Positions 8,486 through 17,217 of a DNA stretch of 64,000 bases are shown here, one piece after another (positions within the stretch are counted from its first letter, which is position 1; every line of letters starts with the position of its first letter). Position numbers and translations under genes: made by a program. Origin of the DNA: an uncultured Pseudomonas sp. (GTDB lineage Bacteria > Pseudomonadota > Gammaproteobacteria > Pseudomonadales > Pseudomonadaceae); NCBI GenBank assembly GCA_943912755.1, contig CALTWF010000017.1:1-64000 (forward strand). Direction: 5' to 3'. Under the pieces are notes generated by a model, which had not been told where the DNA came from, did no database searches, and saw nothing but the letters and a program-made list of their open reading frames with translations.

Positions 8486-8504
8486 ATAAATGATTCTCAT
8501 TTAA
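8486..8504. promoter_or_regulatory. Fur box in the divergent promoter region
   Basis: AATGA-TTC-TCATT (8489-8501), extended as AAATGA/TCATTT, matches the arms of the Fur consensus perfectly with the correct 3-base spacing. AT-rich sequence with TATATA follows on the plus side. It lies 68 bases before the regulator start and 77 before the methyltransferase start, so it can repress both directions when iron is plentiful. Confidence 0.75.
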
Positions 8505-8580
8505 TATATATCACCTTTTTCAGTGATTCGGCCACGGCTTGTTTCGTTAAGAAGAACGCGGCCAAGTACAGGGAGTTACC

Positions 8581-9639
8581 GTGCCTCAGCGTGAAACCAT
8601 CCAGGATCTGACCAGCCCTCATCCCCTGCAAGCCTGCTGGGACCTGCAATTGGCCGGACTCGGTGCCGACGCCTTGCAGACCGCTCTTGAATGCGCCCTG
8701 TTCGATCACCTCGCCACGCCGGCCAGCGCCGACACCCTGGCCACGCGCCTGCAACTCGACGCCGCCAGCACCGGCTACCTGCTGGAACTGCTGTGGAGCC
8801 TCGGCCTGCTCGACCGTGACCAGCAACACCCGCCGCACTACCGCAACCTGCCCCCGGCCGACCTTTATCTGCGCGCCGAAGCCAGCGCCTACTGCGGCGA
8901 TGCCCTGCTGTTCCGCCACCGGGTCATGCGCCAGACCGGCAGCCAGCTCGGCGACTACCTGCGCAACGGCGTACCCCGCCCGCCCATGGCCACGAACACG
9001 ACCACGATCGCCGCAGCCTGGGCCAACGCCGCACGCCTGCAGATCGCCCAGGAGCAGCGTGCGGTCACCCGCGAGGTTGCCTGCGCACTGATCGACACCC
9101 TGCCCGAAGCGCCCCACCTGCAACGCATCCTCGATCTCGGCGGCGGCCCCGGCCTGGTCGCCATCGCCCTCGCCGAACGCCTGCCGGCCGTCGAAGGCGT
9201 GGTCTTCGAATACCCCCTGGCAGCCGAAGTGGCGCGGGAGAACATCGCCGCCGCCGGGCTCGGCCAGCGCCTGCAAGCCGTCGGCGGCGACCTCAACGAC
9301 GACGACGACATCGGCAACGGCTACGACCTGATCTGGTGCTCCTCGGTCCTGCATTTCGTCCACGACCTGCCCGCCACCCTGCAGCGCCTGCAGGCCGCCC
9401 TGCACCCGGGCGGCGTACTGCTGGTGTGCCAGGCCGAGGTGCCGGACGAGCGCCATGCCGCGGCCCAGGTCCTGCCTTATTACCTGCACATGCGCCTGCA
9501 AGGACGCCACGTCCTGGCCCAGGGCGAACTCGCCAGCACGCTGCAAGCCCTCGGGTTCCGCGGCGTGGAACAAGTCAACGGGCTGCGTTTTCCGGTAACC
9601 CCGGTCAACGCGGTCATCGCTCGCAAACCCAAGGGATAA
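8581..9639 (+). CDS. SAM-dependent O-methyltransferase (family 2 type)
   Basis: A 352-residue methyltransferase with a GTG start preceded by AGGGAG. The N-terminal ~100 residues look like the winged-helix dimerisation domain of plant and antibiotic O-methyltransferases (LFDHLATPASADTLATRL). The C-terminal Rossmann domain holds motif I DLGGGPG near residue 186, followed by acidic VFEYPL and the DLIWCSSVLHFVHD segment typical of motif IV/post-I. It is the first gene of the plus-strand cluster and ends 4 bases before the permease gene. It could methylate an oxygen or sulfur of the pathway product or intermediate. Thiocarboxylate siderophore clusters also contain such an enzyme (my recollection is PdtM). 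The substrate is unknown. Confidence 0.8.
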   Translation: MPQRETIQDLTSPHPLQACWDLQLAGLGADALQTALECALFDHLATPASADTLATRLQLDAASTGYLLELLWSLGLLDRDQQHPPHYRNLPPADLYLRAEASAYCGDALLFRHRVMRQTGSQLGDYLRNGVPRPPMATNTTTIAAAWANAARLQIAQEQRAVTREVACALIDTLPEAPHLQRILDLGGGPGLVAIALAERLPAVEGVVFEYPLAAEVARENIAAAGLGQRLQAVGGDLNDDDDIGNGYDLIWCSSVLHFVHDLPATLQRLQAALHPGGVLLVCQAEVPDERHAAAQVLPYYLHMRLQGRHVLAQGELASTLQALGFRGVEQVNGLRFPVTPVNAVIARKPKG

Positions 9640-9643
9640 ATCG

Positions 9644-10924
9644 ATGGAGCGCACGCGTATCGCCGGCCTGCAACTGCTGTTCGGCTGGCTCAACCTGGTC
9701 CTGGCGGTGCCCAGCATCTACCTGATGTTCGGCATGCCGCTGGTGATGCGCCAATACGGCTGGAGCGGCACCGAGATCGGTCTGTTCCAGCTCGCCGGGC
9801 TGCCGGCGGTGTTCAAGTTCCTGCTCGCCGTACCGGTGCAGCGGGTGCGCCTGGGCCGCGGCCACCTGGTGCACTGGATGCTCCTGCTGAGTGCGCTGCT
9901 GCTGGTGCTGTACTGGCTGATCGGCCGGCAGAACCTGATCGAACAGCGCCTGCCGCTGTTCGCCATGACCTTTGCCATCAGCATCATCGCCACCTGGATG
10001 GATATCCCGCTCAACGCCCTGGCGGTGCAGTGGCTGCCGCGCAGCCAGCAACTGCGCGCCGGCAGCATCCGCTCGGCGGCGCTGTTCCTTGGCGCCATCA
10101 TCGGTGGCGGCGCCATGCTGCTGATCCAGGCCCGCCAGGGCTGGCAGGCCCCCTTCCTGATCATGGGCGCGGGCTTGCTGATCGGCGTGCTGCCGCTGCT
10201 GGCCCTGCGCCGCAAGGCACAACCGGTCGAAACCGAACAGGCCGCACCGACCGGCTTCGTCGCCGACTGGATGAGCTTCTTCAACCAGCCCGCCGCGCGC
10301 CAATGGACCTGGCTGCTGCTCACCGCCTTCCCCTTTATCGGCGCCGCCTGGCTGTACCTCAAGCCGCTGCTGCTCGACCAGGGCCTGCCGATGCAGGAAG
10401 TGGCCTGGATCGTCGGCATCGCCGGGGGGATCACCGGCGTGGTCTTCAGCCTGATCGGCGGGCGCCTGATCGGTGTGCTCGGCACCGCCCGGGCGATCCT
10501 CGTCTACCTGCTCGCCGCCCTGCTCGCCCTGCTGCTGCTGACCGTCAGCGTATGGCTGAAGCTCGGCACCCACTGGTTGATCGCCAGCGCCCTGTGCCTG
10601 GCCGCGAGCATGGGCGCGGTGTCGGCGCTGATGTTCGGCCTGACCCTGTTCTTCAGCCGCCGCCAGCGCACCGCCAGCGACTACGGCCTGCAATCGAGCC
10701 TGTTCGTCATCACCCGCCTGGCCGCCCCGGTGGCGGCCGGGCTGCTGCTCGACCGCCTGGGCCAGGCCGGCATGCTCGCCTGCCTGAGCGCCGGCCTGCT
10801 GCTGGCCCTGCTGCTGGCCTGGCGGGTACGCCACGGTATCGCCGGAAGCGCCGAGGCGCTGCTGCGCAACGAACGCCACGCCGCCCACGGCGTGATTCCC
10901 CTCGCCACCGAGAACAAGCCATGA
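9644..10924 (+). CDS. MFS permease of the RhtX/FptX/PdtE siderophore type
   Basis: A 426-residue inner-membrane protein with about 12 hydrophobic segments and no signal peptide. The opening YLMFGMPLVMRQYGWSGTEI and the paired halves linked near residue 200 fit the AmpG-like permeases that bring ferric siderophores from periplasm to cytoplasm (FptX for pyochelin, RhtX for rhizobactin, PdtE for pdtc). That would deliver the metal complex to the PchR-like regulator. It starts 4 bases after the methyltransferase and its stop overlaps the next start (ATGA). The direction of transport is inferred from family membership. Confidence 0.78.
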   Translation: MERTRIAGLQLLFGWLNLVLAVPSIYLMFGMPLVMRQYGWSGTEIGLFQLAGLPAVFKFLLAVPVQRVRLGRGHLVHWMLLLSALLLVLYWLIGRQNLIEQRLPLFAMTFAISIIATWMDIPLNALAVQWLPRSQQLRAGSIRSAALFLGAIIGGGAMLLIQARQGWQAPFLIMGAGLLIGVLPLLALRRKAQPVETEQAAPTGFVADWMSFFNQPAARQWTWLLLTAFPFIGAAWLYLKPLLLDQGLPMQEVAWIVGIAGGITGVVFSLIGGRLIGVLGTARAILVYLLAALLALLLLTVSVWLKLGTHWLIASALCLAASMGAVSALMFGLTLFFSRRQRTASDYGLQSSLFVITRLAAPVAAGLLLDRLGQAGMLACLSAGLLLALLLAWRVRHGIAGSAEALLRNERHAAHGVIPLATENKP

Positions 10925-13287
10925 AGCCACGTAATGTCGGCATCTGCCTGGTCAGCCGCGACCGCGCGCTACAGGAGGATGTGCAAGCAGTGCTCGACCG
11001 GCTCAACCACTGGTTGGGCCATGAAACCTCGCTGCACAGCCAGTATTGGCCGGACAGCGACCCGCGCTGCCTGTACCGCCAGGTCGCCGGGCAGGCCGAG
11101 GCCTATGTGCGCGAGCATGCCGCCAGCCACGCCCTGTACCTCGACCTGCGCATGCTCGACAGCGCTGCCGGCGAGGCGCTGAACGCCGCCGGCAGCGCAA
11201 GCGACTACGTGCTGTTCGACACCCGCGATCTGCCCGAGCAACCCGACAGCGACCCGCTGGTGGCGCTGCTCGCCGCCCGCGTCGAGGCCAAGCGCTCGCC
11301 CAGCTCGGCACTGCTGCTGTGCGACGAGGAGCACCTGCAACACTGGCTCGGCCGCCTCGGCGGCAACCGCCTGGTGCGCGTTCCCCACGCCGACCAGGCC
11401 TTGCGCCGCGCCGACCTGCTGCGGCTGTTCGTCGATCACCTGGAACACGCCTACTTCAACCGCCTGCTGGCCCGCACCACCCTGCAATCCGACGAACCGG
11501 TGGCCCTCGCCCGGGATATCCAGCAGCGCATGGACGCACGCTGGGGCGAGCAGTGGGACTGCCATTTCTTCACCGGTTCCATGGTCGCCGGCTTCCTCGA
11601 CTCGATGAACGCCCTGCTCGGCGGCAGCGGCCGCGGCTTCCACACCGCCAGCAACGAACACGCCCTGGCGGTCAGTGCCCTGGCCGGCTGGCAGCTGTAC
11701 CGCCGCGCCTACGTGATCGTCATGACCTCGGGCATGCTCGACGAACTGCGCGGCACCCTGGCCAACCTCAAGCGCGCCGGCGCGCCTGGCCTGGTGATCT
11801 GCGCCGACTCGCCGGAGTCGGTGTGGTTCGCCTTCCAGGGCAGCCTCGACTGCGACAACGACGGCCACCAGGTGATCGCCGCCCGCGGCCTGTGGCAGCA
11901 GTTCATCCGCAAGCCGGAAGAGTCCCGCGCCAGCGTCGAAGCCGCGTTCGCCGCCCTCGACGACAGCCCGGCGCCGACCTTCCTGTTCGCCACCCAGGCC
12001 GTGCTGGAGTCGCGGGTCGAGAGCGGCCCGCAGCAAGCGCTCGCCGCCCCCGCCAACCGCGCCGGGGAACCCGACGAACGCCAGCGCGCCGCCCTCGACC
12101 AGGTGCTCGACGTGCTCAACCACGAGCCCTCGCGCATCCTCTGGCAGTGCGGCCGCCTCAGCGAAAACGAGCGCGAGCGCGTGCTGGCCCTGGCCCGGCG
12201 CAGCGGCGTGGCCCTGGCCGACAGCATCATCGCGCCGGGCAGCGTGTGCGCCTACCAGGACCAGGAGCCGGTGCTCAACTACCTCGGCCCGCTGTCCATG
12301 TACGGCTTCAGCCGGCGCATCCATGCCTTCCTCGAACAGCCGGACGCCGGCGAAGGCAAGCCGTGGCTGTTCTTCCTCAAGAGCAAGATCGACCAGTCGG
12401 CCACGCCCTACTCCGAGGGCCGCCTCAAGCGCCTGTTCCATATCGTCCAGGTCAACCGCCGTCGCGAGCACATCTCGCCGTTCACCGAGGTGGCGCTGGA
12501 GCTGCCGCTGGCCGTCGTGCTGGATTACCTGGAGCCGCGCCTGAACGTTGCCCCGGCCCTGCTGCAAGCCCGCCGCGAGCGCCTGCAACGCTTGCAGCGC
12601 ACCCGCGAGGCGCTGCCCAGCGACCAGATCGAAACCCTGCCGATGACGCCGAACTTCTTCTTCCACCGTCTCGGCCAGTTGCTCGGCGAACTGATCGAGC
12701 GCGACGGCTATCGCTACACCGGGGTCTATGACGTCGGCCGTTGCAGCATCTCGGCGATGCGCAACCTGCCGCGTACCGATGCCGGCTTTTCCGGTTGGTA
12801 CGGCCGCGCCCTGATGGGCGATGCGCTGATGTCGCTGCCCTATATCGCCCTGAACAACTGCCGGCATGTGCTGGCCTTCATCGGCGACGGCGCCCGCGCC
12901 CTGGTTCCGGATATCGAGCAGCGCCTGGCCATGAGCCTGGCCAGCGCCAGCGACGCCGCCGAGCGCAACGTCACCGTGCTGTACCTCTCCAACGGCGTGC
13001 TGTCGATGATCCAGACCTACCTGGACAAGCGCTACGCCTGCCACGGCGCGGCCCAGGTCAACGTGCCGCTGAACGACCGGCCGCTGCGCGAGGACCAGCG
13101 CTTCGGCCCGATCAGCATCTGCCGCGCACGCCTGCTCGCGTTCTGCCCCGACACCCTGCGCCAGGCGCTCACCGCCCCTGGCCGGCTCAACTTCTTCGAC
13201 GTCTGGCTCGGCCACAACTCGGAGGGCGACGGCTTGAGCCTCGTCTCCGAAACGGCCTGGAGCCGCCTCAACGCAGAGAACCACTGA
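10921..13287 (+). CDS. ThDP-dependent enzyme, PigD-like (acyl/acetyl transfer to an enal)
   Basis: A 788-residue protein. A pyrimidine-binding (Pyr) domain at about 185-345 contains SNEHALAVSALAG, giving Glu246 as the likely catalytic glutamate that activates thiamine diphosphate. A pyrophosphate-binding domain at about 575-720 contains IGDGA (residues 654-658) and Asn691, a variant of the GDG...N cofactor motif with a longer than usual gap. Residues 1-180 form an extra N-terminal domain. Size, domain order and the adjacent PigE-like gene (TGATG overlap) suggest PigD of prodigiosin synthesis, which decarboxylates pyruvate and adds the acetyl unit to 2-octenal. The ThDP fold is fairly sure; the PigD assignment and substrate are inferred. 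The start ATG overlaps the permease stop. Confidence 0.66.
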   Translation: MKPRNVGICLVSRDRALQEDVQAVLDRLNHWLGHETSLHSQYWPDSDPRCLYRQVAGQAEAYVREHAASHALYLDLRMLDSAAGEALNAAGSASDYVLFDTRDLPEQPDSDPLVALLAARVEAKRSPSSALLLCDEEHLQHWLGRLGGNRLVRVPHADQALRRADLLRLFVDHLEHAYFNRLLARTTLQSDEPVALARDIQQRMDARWGEQWDCHFFTGSMVAGFLDSMNALLGGSGRGFHTASNEHALAVSALAGWQLYRRAYVIVMTSGMLDELRGTLANLKRAGAPGLVICADSPESVWFAFQGSLDCDNDGHQVIAARGLWQQFIRKPEESRASVEAAFAALDDSPAPTFLFATQAVLESRVESGPQQALAAPANRAGEPDERQRAALDQVLDVLNHEPSRILWQCGRLSENERERVLALARRSGVALADSIIAPGSVCAYQDQEPVLNYLGPLSMYGFSRRIHAFLEQPDAGEGKPWLFFLKSKIDQSATPYSEGRLKRLFHIVQVNRRREHISPFTEVALELPLAVVLDYLEPRLNVAPALLQARRERLQRLQRTREALPSDQIETLPMTPNFFFHRLGQLLGELIERDGYRYTGVYDVGRCSISAMRNLPRTDAGFSGWYGRALMGDALMSLPYIALNNCRHVLAFIGDGARALVPDIEQRLAMSLASASDAAERNVTVLYLSNGVLSMIQTYLDKRYACHGAAQVNVPLNDRPLREDQRFGPISICRARLLAFCPDTLRQALTAPGRLNFFDVWLGHNSEGDGLSLVSETAWSRLNAENH

Positions 13288-15806
13288 TGAAATTCGGATT
13301 CATTGCCCACCCCACCTCCACCGGCCTGCTGCATCAGGTCAAGCTCATCGACCTGCTCGACCGCACCCTGGACGAGCAGGCCTGGGGCTACGACAGCGCG
13401 CGCTGGCGCCAGCGCAACCTGGTGCCCTTCGTCGACTTCGGGCGCATCGTCAGCGCCAGCGGCGCCGAGTGCTCGGGCATCCTGCAATTCATGCCGCTGA
13501 CCGCCGAACAGATGCTGCGCCAGCCGCGGGCCATCGCCGAGCGCGTGCTGCAAGGGGTGAACGACCTCAAGGCCCAGGGCGCCGAACTGGTCGGCCTCGG
13601 CGGCTTCACCGCGATCGTCGGCAACCGCGGCCTGGCGACCATGGAGCAGGCCGAGGTGGCGGTCACCACCGGCAACTCGCTGACCGCCTACGCCGCCTAC
13701 ATCAACCTGCTGGACAGCCTCGAACTGCTCGGCGTGGCGGCGGAAAACGCCGAGGTCGCGGTGCTCGGCTACCCCGGCTCGATCGCCCTGGCGGTAGCCC
13801 GCCTGCTCGCGGAGAAAGGCTGCCGCCTGCGCCTGGTGCACCGCGGCAACCAGCGCCAGGCCGAAGCCCAGCTGGAATACCTGCCGGCGCAGTATCACCC
13901 GCAGGTCAGCCTGCACGACAACATCGAAGACTGTTACGCCAGCGTGCGCTTCTACGTGGCCGCCACCTCCAGCGGCGGCCTGATCGACCCGCGCAAGCTG
14001 CTGCCCGGCTCGGTGGTGATCGACGCCGCGCTGCCCAAGGATGTGATGGACGTGGCGCATACCCGGCGCGACATCCTGCTGGTGGACGGCGGCCTGGTCT
14101 CGGCCAGCCCGGCGGTACACCTGGGCATGCGCACCATGGGCCTGGAACCCAAGCGCAGCATGAACGGCTGCCTCGCCGAAACCATCATCCTGGCCCTCGA
14201 AGGCCGCGCCGAGGCGTTCTCCATCGGCCGCGAACTGCCATCGGACAAGGTCCTGGAAATCGGCGCCATCGCCGCCCGCCATGGCTTCACCCCGTCGCCG
14301 ATGGCCAGCGACGGTGAAAGCCTCGGCGCCGACGACTTCGGCCGCCTGCGCCGGCATCACCACGGCCAGCGCCCGATGCGCGCCAGCGACGCACGCACCG
14401 CCCCCAAGACCCTGCGCCGCGAAGTGCTCAACAGCTTCGGCGAGCACATCAACCCGGTGCTGCGCGAGTTCTACCAGTTCAACCATATCGAGCGGGTCTT
14501 CAGCCATGGCGAAGGCTGCTGGCTGACCGACCTGGACGGCCGCCGCTACCTCGACTTCGTCGCCGGCTACGGCTGCCTCAACACCGGGCACAACCACCCG
14601 GCCATCAGCCATGCGCTGCAACGCTATCTGCAGGAGCAGTTCCCGACCTTCATCCAGTACCTCTCGGCGCCGCTGCACGCCAGCCTGCTGGCCAAGCGCC
14701 TGGCCGAGCTGGCGCCGGGCGATCTGTCGCGGGTGTTCTTCAGCAACTCCGGCACCGAGGCGGTGGAGGCGGCGCTCAAGCTGGCCCTGGCCGCCAGTGA
14801 CAAGCAGACCGTGCTGTATTGCGACAACGGCTACCACGGCAAGACCCTCGGCGCCCTCTCGGTCACCGGCCGGGCCAAGCACCGCAAGCCGTTCGAACCG
14901 CTGCTGCCGCGCTGTGACAGCCTGCCCTTCGGCGACCTCGATGCCCTGCGCGAGCGCCTGGAAAAACACGATGTGGCGGCGTTGATCATCGAGCCGATCC
15001 AGGGCGAGGGCGGGGTCATCCTGCCGCCGCCGGGCTACCTGGCCGGGGTCCGCGCGCTGTGCGACGAGTTCGAATGCCTGTGGATCCTCGACGAGATCCA
15101 GACCGGCCTGGGCCGCACCGGCAAGCTGTTCGCCTGCGAATGGGACAACACCGCGCCGGACATCATGGTACTGTCCAAGTCGCTCTCCGGCGGCCTGGTG
15201 CCGATCGGCGCCACCCTGTCCCGCGAGGCGGTGTGGCAGCGGGCCTATGGCGACATCGACAGCTTCGCCCTGCACACCTCGACCTTCGGTGGCGGCAACT
15301 TCGCCGCCGCGGCGGCCCTGGCGGCGCTGGACGTGCTGGAGCAGGACGGCCTGATGGCCAATGCCGCGCAGGTCGGTGCGCACTTGCAGGAAGGCTTGCA
15401 GGCCATCGCCGTGCGCTACCCGTTCATCAAGACCGTGCGCGGTCGCGGGCTGATGCTGGCCATCGAGTTCAGCAACAGCATGGCCGGGGGTATCGAGGCG
15501 TTGGTGCGGGAGATGGCCGGGCGCATTCCGGGGCATGCCGGGGCGACCTGGCGCATGCTTTCGGGCAAGGCGCGGCGGCACCTGGAGGAAGCGGCTGCGG
15601 AACTGGAACAGAGCCTGGAAGACATGTTCGTCCTGCGCCTGATGACCAAGCTCTCCGAAGAGCACGGCATCCTCACCTTCGTCACCGCCAACAACAACCG
15701 GGTGATGCGCATCCAGCCGCCGCTGGTGCTCAGCGTGGCGGAGGCGGATCGCTTCCTCGGCGCGTTCGCGGCGGTGTGCGAGGACCTGGCGACGTTCGAG
15801 TCCTGA
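13287..15806 (+). CDS. PigE-like fusion: acyl-thioester reductase plus class III aminotransferase
   Basis: An 839-residue two-domain enzyme. Residues 1 to about 340 resemble cyanobacterial long-chain acyl-ACP reductase: GFIAHPTS at the N-terminus, LGGFTAIV near 104, a Rossmann segment VAVLGYPGS at 157-165, and MNGCLAETIILALEG, whose Cys295 falls where the catalytic cysteine of acyl-ACP reductase lies. Residues from about 375 are a PLP class III (ornithine/acetylornithine type) aminotransferase with NSGTEA, LDEIQTG and LSKSLSGG, giving Lys631 as the PLP lysine. The natural reading is acyl thioester to aldehyde to primary amine within one polypeptide. PigE has the same layout and transaminates 3-acetyloctanal, which then cyclises. 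A REP element follows the gene. Confidence 0.82.
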   Translation: MKFGFIAHPTSTGLLHQVKLIDLLDRTLDEQAWGYDSARWRQRNLVPFVDFGRIVSASGAECSGILQFMPLTAEQMLRQPRAIAERVLQGVNDLKAQGAELVGLGGFTAIVGNRGLATMEQAEVAVTTGNSLTAYAAYINLLDSLELLGVAAENAEVAVLGYPGSIALAVARLLAEKGCRLRLVHRGNQRQAEAQLEYLPAQYHPQVSLHDNIEDCYASVRFYVAATSSGGLIDPRKLLPGSVVIDAALPKDVMDVAHTRRDILLVDGGLVSASPAVHLGMRTMGLEPKRSMNGCLAETIILALEGRAEAFSIGRELPSDKVLEIGAIAARHGFTPSPMASDGESLGADDFGRLRRHHHGQRPMRASDARTAPKTLRREVLNSFGEHINPVLREFYQFNHIERVFSHGEGCWLTDLDGRRYLDFVAGYGCLNTGHNHPAISHALQRYLQEQFPTFIQYLSAPLHASLLAKRLAELAPGDLSRVFFSNSGTEAVEAALKLALAASDKQTVLYCDNGYHGKTLGALSVTGRAKHRKPFEPLLPRCDSLPFGDLDALRERLEKHDVAALIIEPIQGEGGVILPPPGYLAGVRALCDEFECLWILDEIQTGLGRTGKLFACEWDNTAPDIMVLSKSLSGGLVPIGATLSREAVWQRAYGDIDSFALHTSTFGGGNFAAAAALAALDVLEQDGLMANAAQVGAHLQEGLQAIAVRYPFIKTVRGRGLMLAIEFSNSMAGGIEALVREMAGRIPGHAGATWRMLSGKARRHLEEAAAELEQSLEDMFVLRLMTKLSEEHGILTFVTANNNRVMRIQPPLVLSVAEADRFLGAFAAVCEDLATFES

Positions 15807-15815
15807 GTCGACCGA

Positions 15816-15905
15816 TCCGGCCTCATCGCTGGCAAGCCAGCTCCCACAAGGTTCGGCGGTGTACGCAAAACCTGTGGGAGCTGGCTTGCCAGCGATAGGG
15901 CCGGA
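15816..15905. repeat. REP pair (inverted) after the PigE-like gene
   Basis: Two copies of the Pseudomonas REP core CATCGCTGGCAAGCCAGCTC, in inverted orientation and separated by about 30 bases, can fold into one long hairpin. The element separates the first transcription unit from the MoeZ-like gene and may stop or stabilise the upstream message. Confidence 0.8.
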
Positions 15906-15987
15906 ACAGCCACAGCAGATCTCATAGCTTTTCCGCGCTTTGCCATACGAATCCCCTGCCCCACCCGATTGCAAGCCTCCTCGACAC

Positions 15988-16033
15988 AATTGAAAATAAT
16001 TCCAGTTCGTATCTACTGAATGGAAGAAAGCGA
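15988..16033 (+). promoter_or_regulatory. AT-rich presumptive promoter of the sulfur-transfer gene set
   Basis: A short AT-rich patch (CAATTGAAAATAATTCC) interrupts otherwise GC-rich sequence before the MoeZ-like gene, with GAAGAAAG as a ribosome site just before the ATG. A weak resemblance to a Fur site exists but I cannot align both arms, so only promoter function is proposed. Confidence 0.3.
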
Positions 16034-16034
16034 T

Positions 16035-17207
16035 ATGACCTTACCGCCGCTGGTAGAACCCGGTGCCGAGCTGAGTCGCGAGGAAGTGAACCGCTACAGC
16101 CGCCACCTGCTGATCCCCAACATGGGCGTGAGCGGACAGCGCCGCCTGAAGAACGCCAAGGTGCTGGTCATCGGCGCCGGCGGCCTGGGCTCGCCAACCT
16201 TGCTGTATCTCGCCGCCGCCGGCGTCGGCACCCTCGGGGTGATCGACTTCGACCGGGTCGACGAGTCCAACCTGCAACGCCAGGTGATCCACACCGTCGA
16301 CAGCATCGGCGAGCTCAAGGTAGAGAGTGCGCGCCAGGCCATCGCCCGGCTCAACCCGCTGGTCAAGGTCATCGCCCATAGCGACCGCCTGGAAGCGGAC
16401 ATGGCCGTGGAGCTGTTCTCGCGCTACGACCTGATCCTCGACGGCACCGACAACTTCGCCACCCGCTACCTGGTCAACGACGCCTGCATCCTGGCGGACA
16501 AACCCTACGTGTGGGGCTCGATCTTCCGCTTCGAAGGCCAGGCCTCGGTGTTCTGGGAAAACGCCCCGGGCGGGCGCGGCCTCAACTACCGCGACCTGTA
16601 CCCCGAGCCACCACCGCCGGAACTGGCGCCATCCTGCTCGGAAGGCGGCGTGCTCGGCGTGCTGTGCGCGGCCATCGCCTCGATCATGGCCACCGAGGCG
16701 ATCAAGCTGCTGACCGGCATCGGCGACCCGCTGCTGGGCCGCCTGATGGTCTACGACGCCCTGGACATGAGCTACCGCGAGTTGCCGATCCGCCGCCTGC
16801 CGAATCGCCAGGCGGTCACCGCGCTGTCCGACTACCAGGCCTTCTGCGGTCTCAACCGTCCCTCGCCGGCCAACGACAGCAGCGTGCCGCTGATCAGCGC
16901 ACTGCAACTCAAGTCGCTCAAGGATGGCGGCAAGGCCCCGGTGATCATCGACGTCCGCGAGCAGACCGAATGGGACATCGTGCGCATCGAAGGCGCGCTG
17001 CTGATGCCCAAATCGGTCGAGGTGGCGCAGCAGATCATCGAGCGCTTCGGGCGTGACACCGACCTGGTCATCACCTGCAAGTCGGGCATGCGCTCCCAGG
17101 CCGTCTCCAGCGACCTGCGCAAGCTCGGCCTGGACAAGGTGCGTAACCTCGAAGGCGGCGTGCTGGCCTGGGTCCGCGACGTCGAACCGGCCCTGCCGAC
17201 CTACTGA
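16035..17207 (+). CDS. MoeZ/QbsC/PdtF-like E1 adenylating enzyme with C-terminal rhodanese
   Basis: A 390-residue protein that activates the C-terminal glycine of a ThiS-like carrier as an acyl-adenylate and then transfers sulfur to it. The ThiF/MoeB domain (1 to about 255) has the ATP-binding GAGGLGS at 47-53, GTDN near 137 and Cys201 in PSCSEGG. The paired CXXC zinc motif of classical MoeB is missing, as in MoeZ. The rhodanese domain (about 285-390) has the loop CKSGMRS with persulfide Cys348. I prefer the ATG at 16035 over the one at 16020 because only the former has a ribosome site. It heads the cassette with the JAMM protease and sulfur carrier, the defining set of thiocarboxylate siderophore clusters. 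Confidence 0.9.
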   Translation: MTLPPLVEPGAELSREEVNRYSRHLLIPNMGVSGQRRLKNAKVLVIGAGGLGSPTLLYLAAAGVGTLGVIDFDRVDESNLQRQVIHTVDSIGELKVESARQAIARLNPLVKVIAHSDRLEADMAVELFSRYDLILDGTDNFATRYLVNDACILADKPYVWGSIFRFEGQASVFWENAPGGRGLNYRDLYPEPPPPELAPSCSEGGVLGVLCAAIASIMATEAIKLLTGIGDPLLGRLMVYDALDMSYRELPIRRLPNRQAVTALSDYQAFCGLNRPSPANDSSVPLISALQLKSLKDGGKAPVIIDVREQTEWDIVRIEGALLMPKSVEVAQQIIERFGRDTDLVITCKSGMRSQAVSSDLRKLGLDKVRNLEGGVLAWVRDVEPALPTY

Positions 17208-17217
17208 GGACACGGCC

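Noticed and set aside
10969..13284. A 771-codon minus-strand frame opposite the ThDP-like gene
   Set aside because: The translation is low-complexity and lacks a ribosome site; the plus-strand frame has overlaps with neighbours and recognisable cofactor motifs.
13032..15989. A 985-codon open frame on the minus strand opposite the PigE-like fusion
   Set aside because: It is an antisense shadow caused by high GC at third codon positions; its translation is Gln/Ala/His-rich with no domain, while the plus strand encodes clear enzyme motifs.
15988..16033. A Fur box before the MoeZ-like gene
   Set aside because: The AT-rich patch lacks two aligned AATGA/TCATT-type arms, so only a promoter is proposed.
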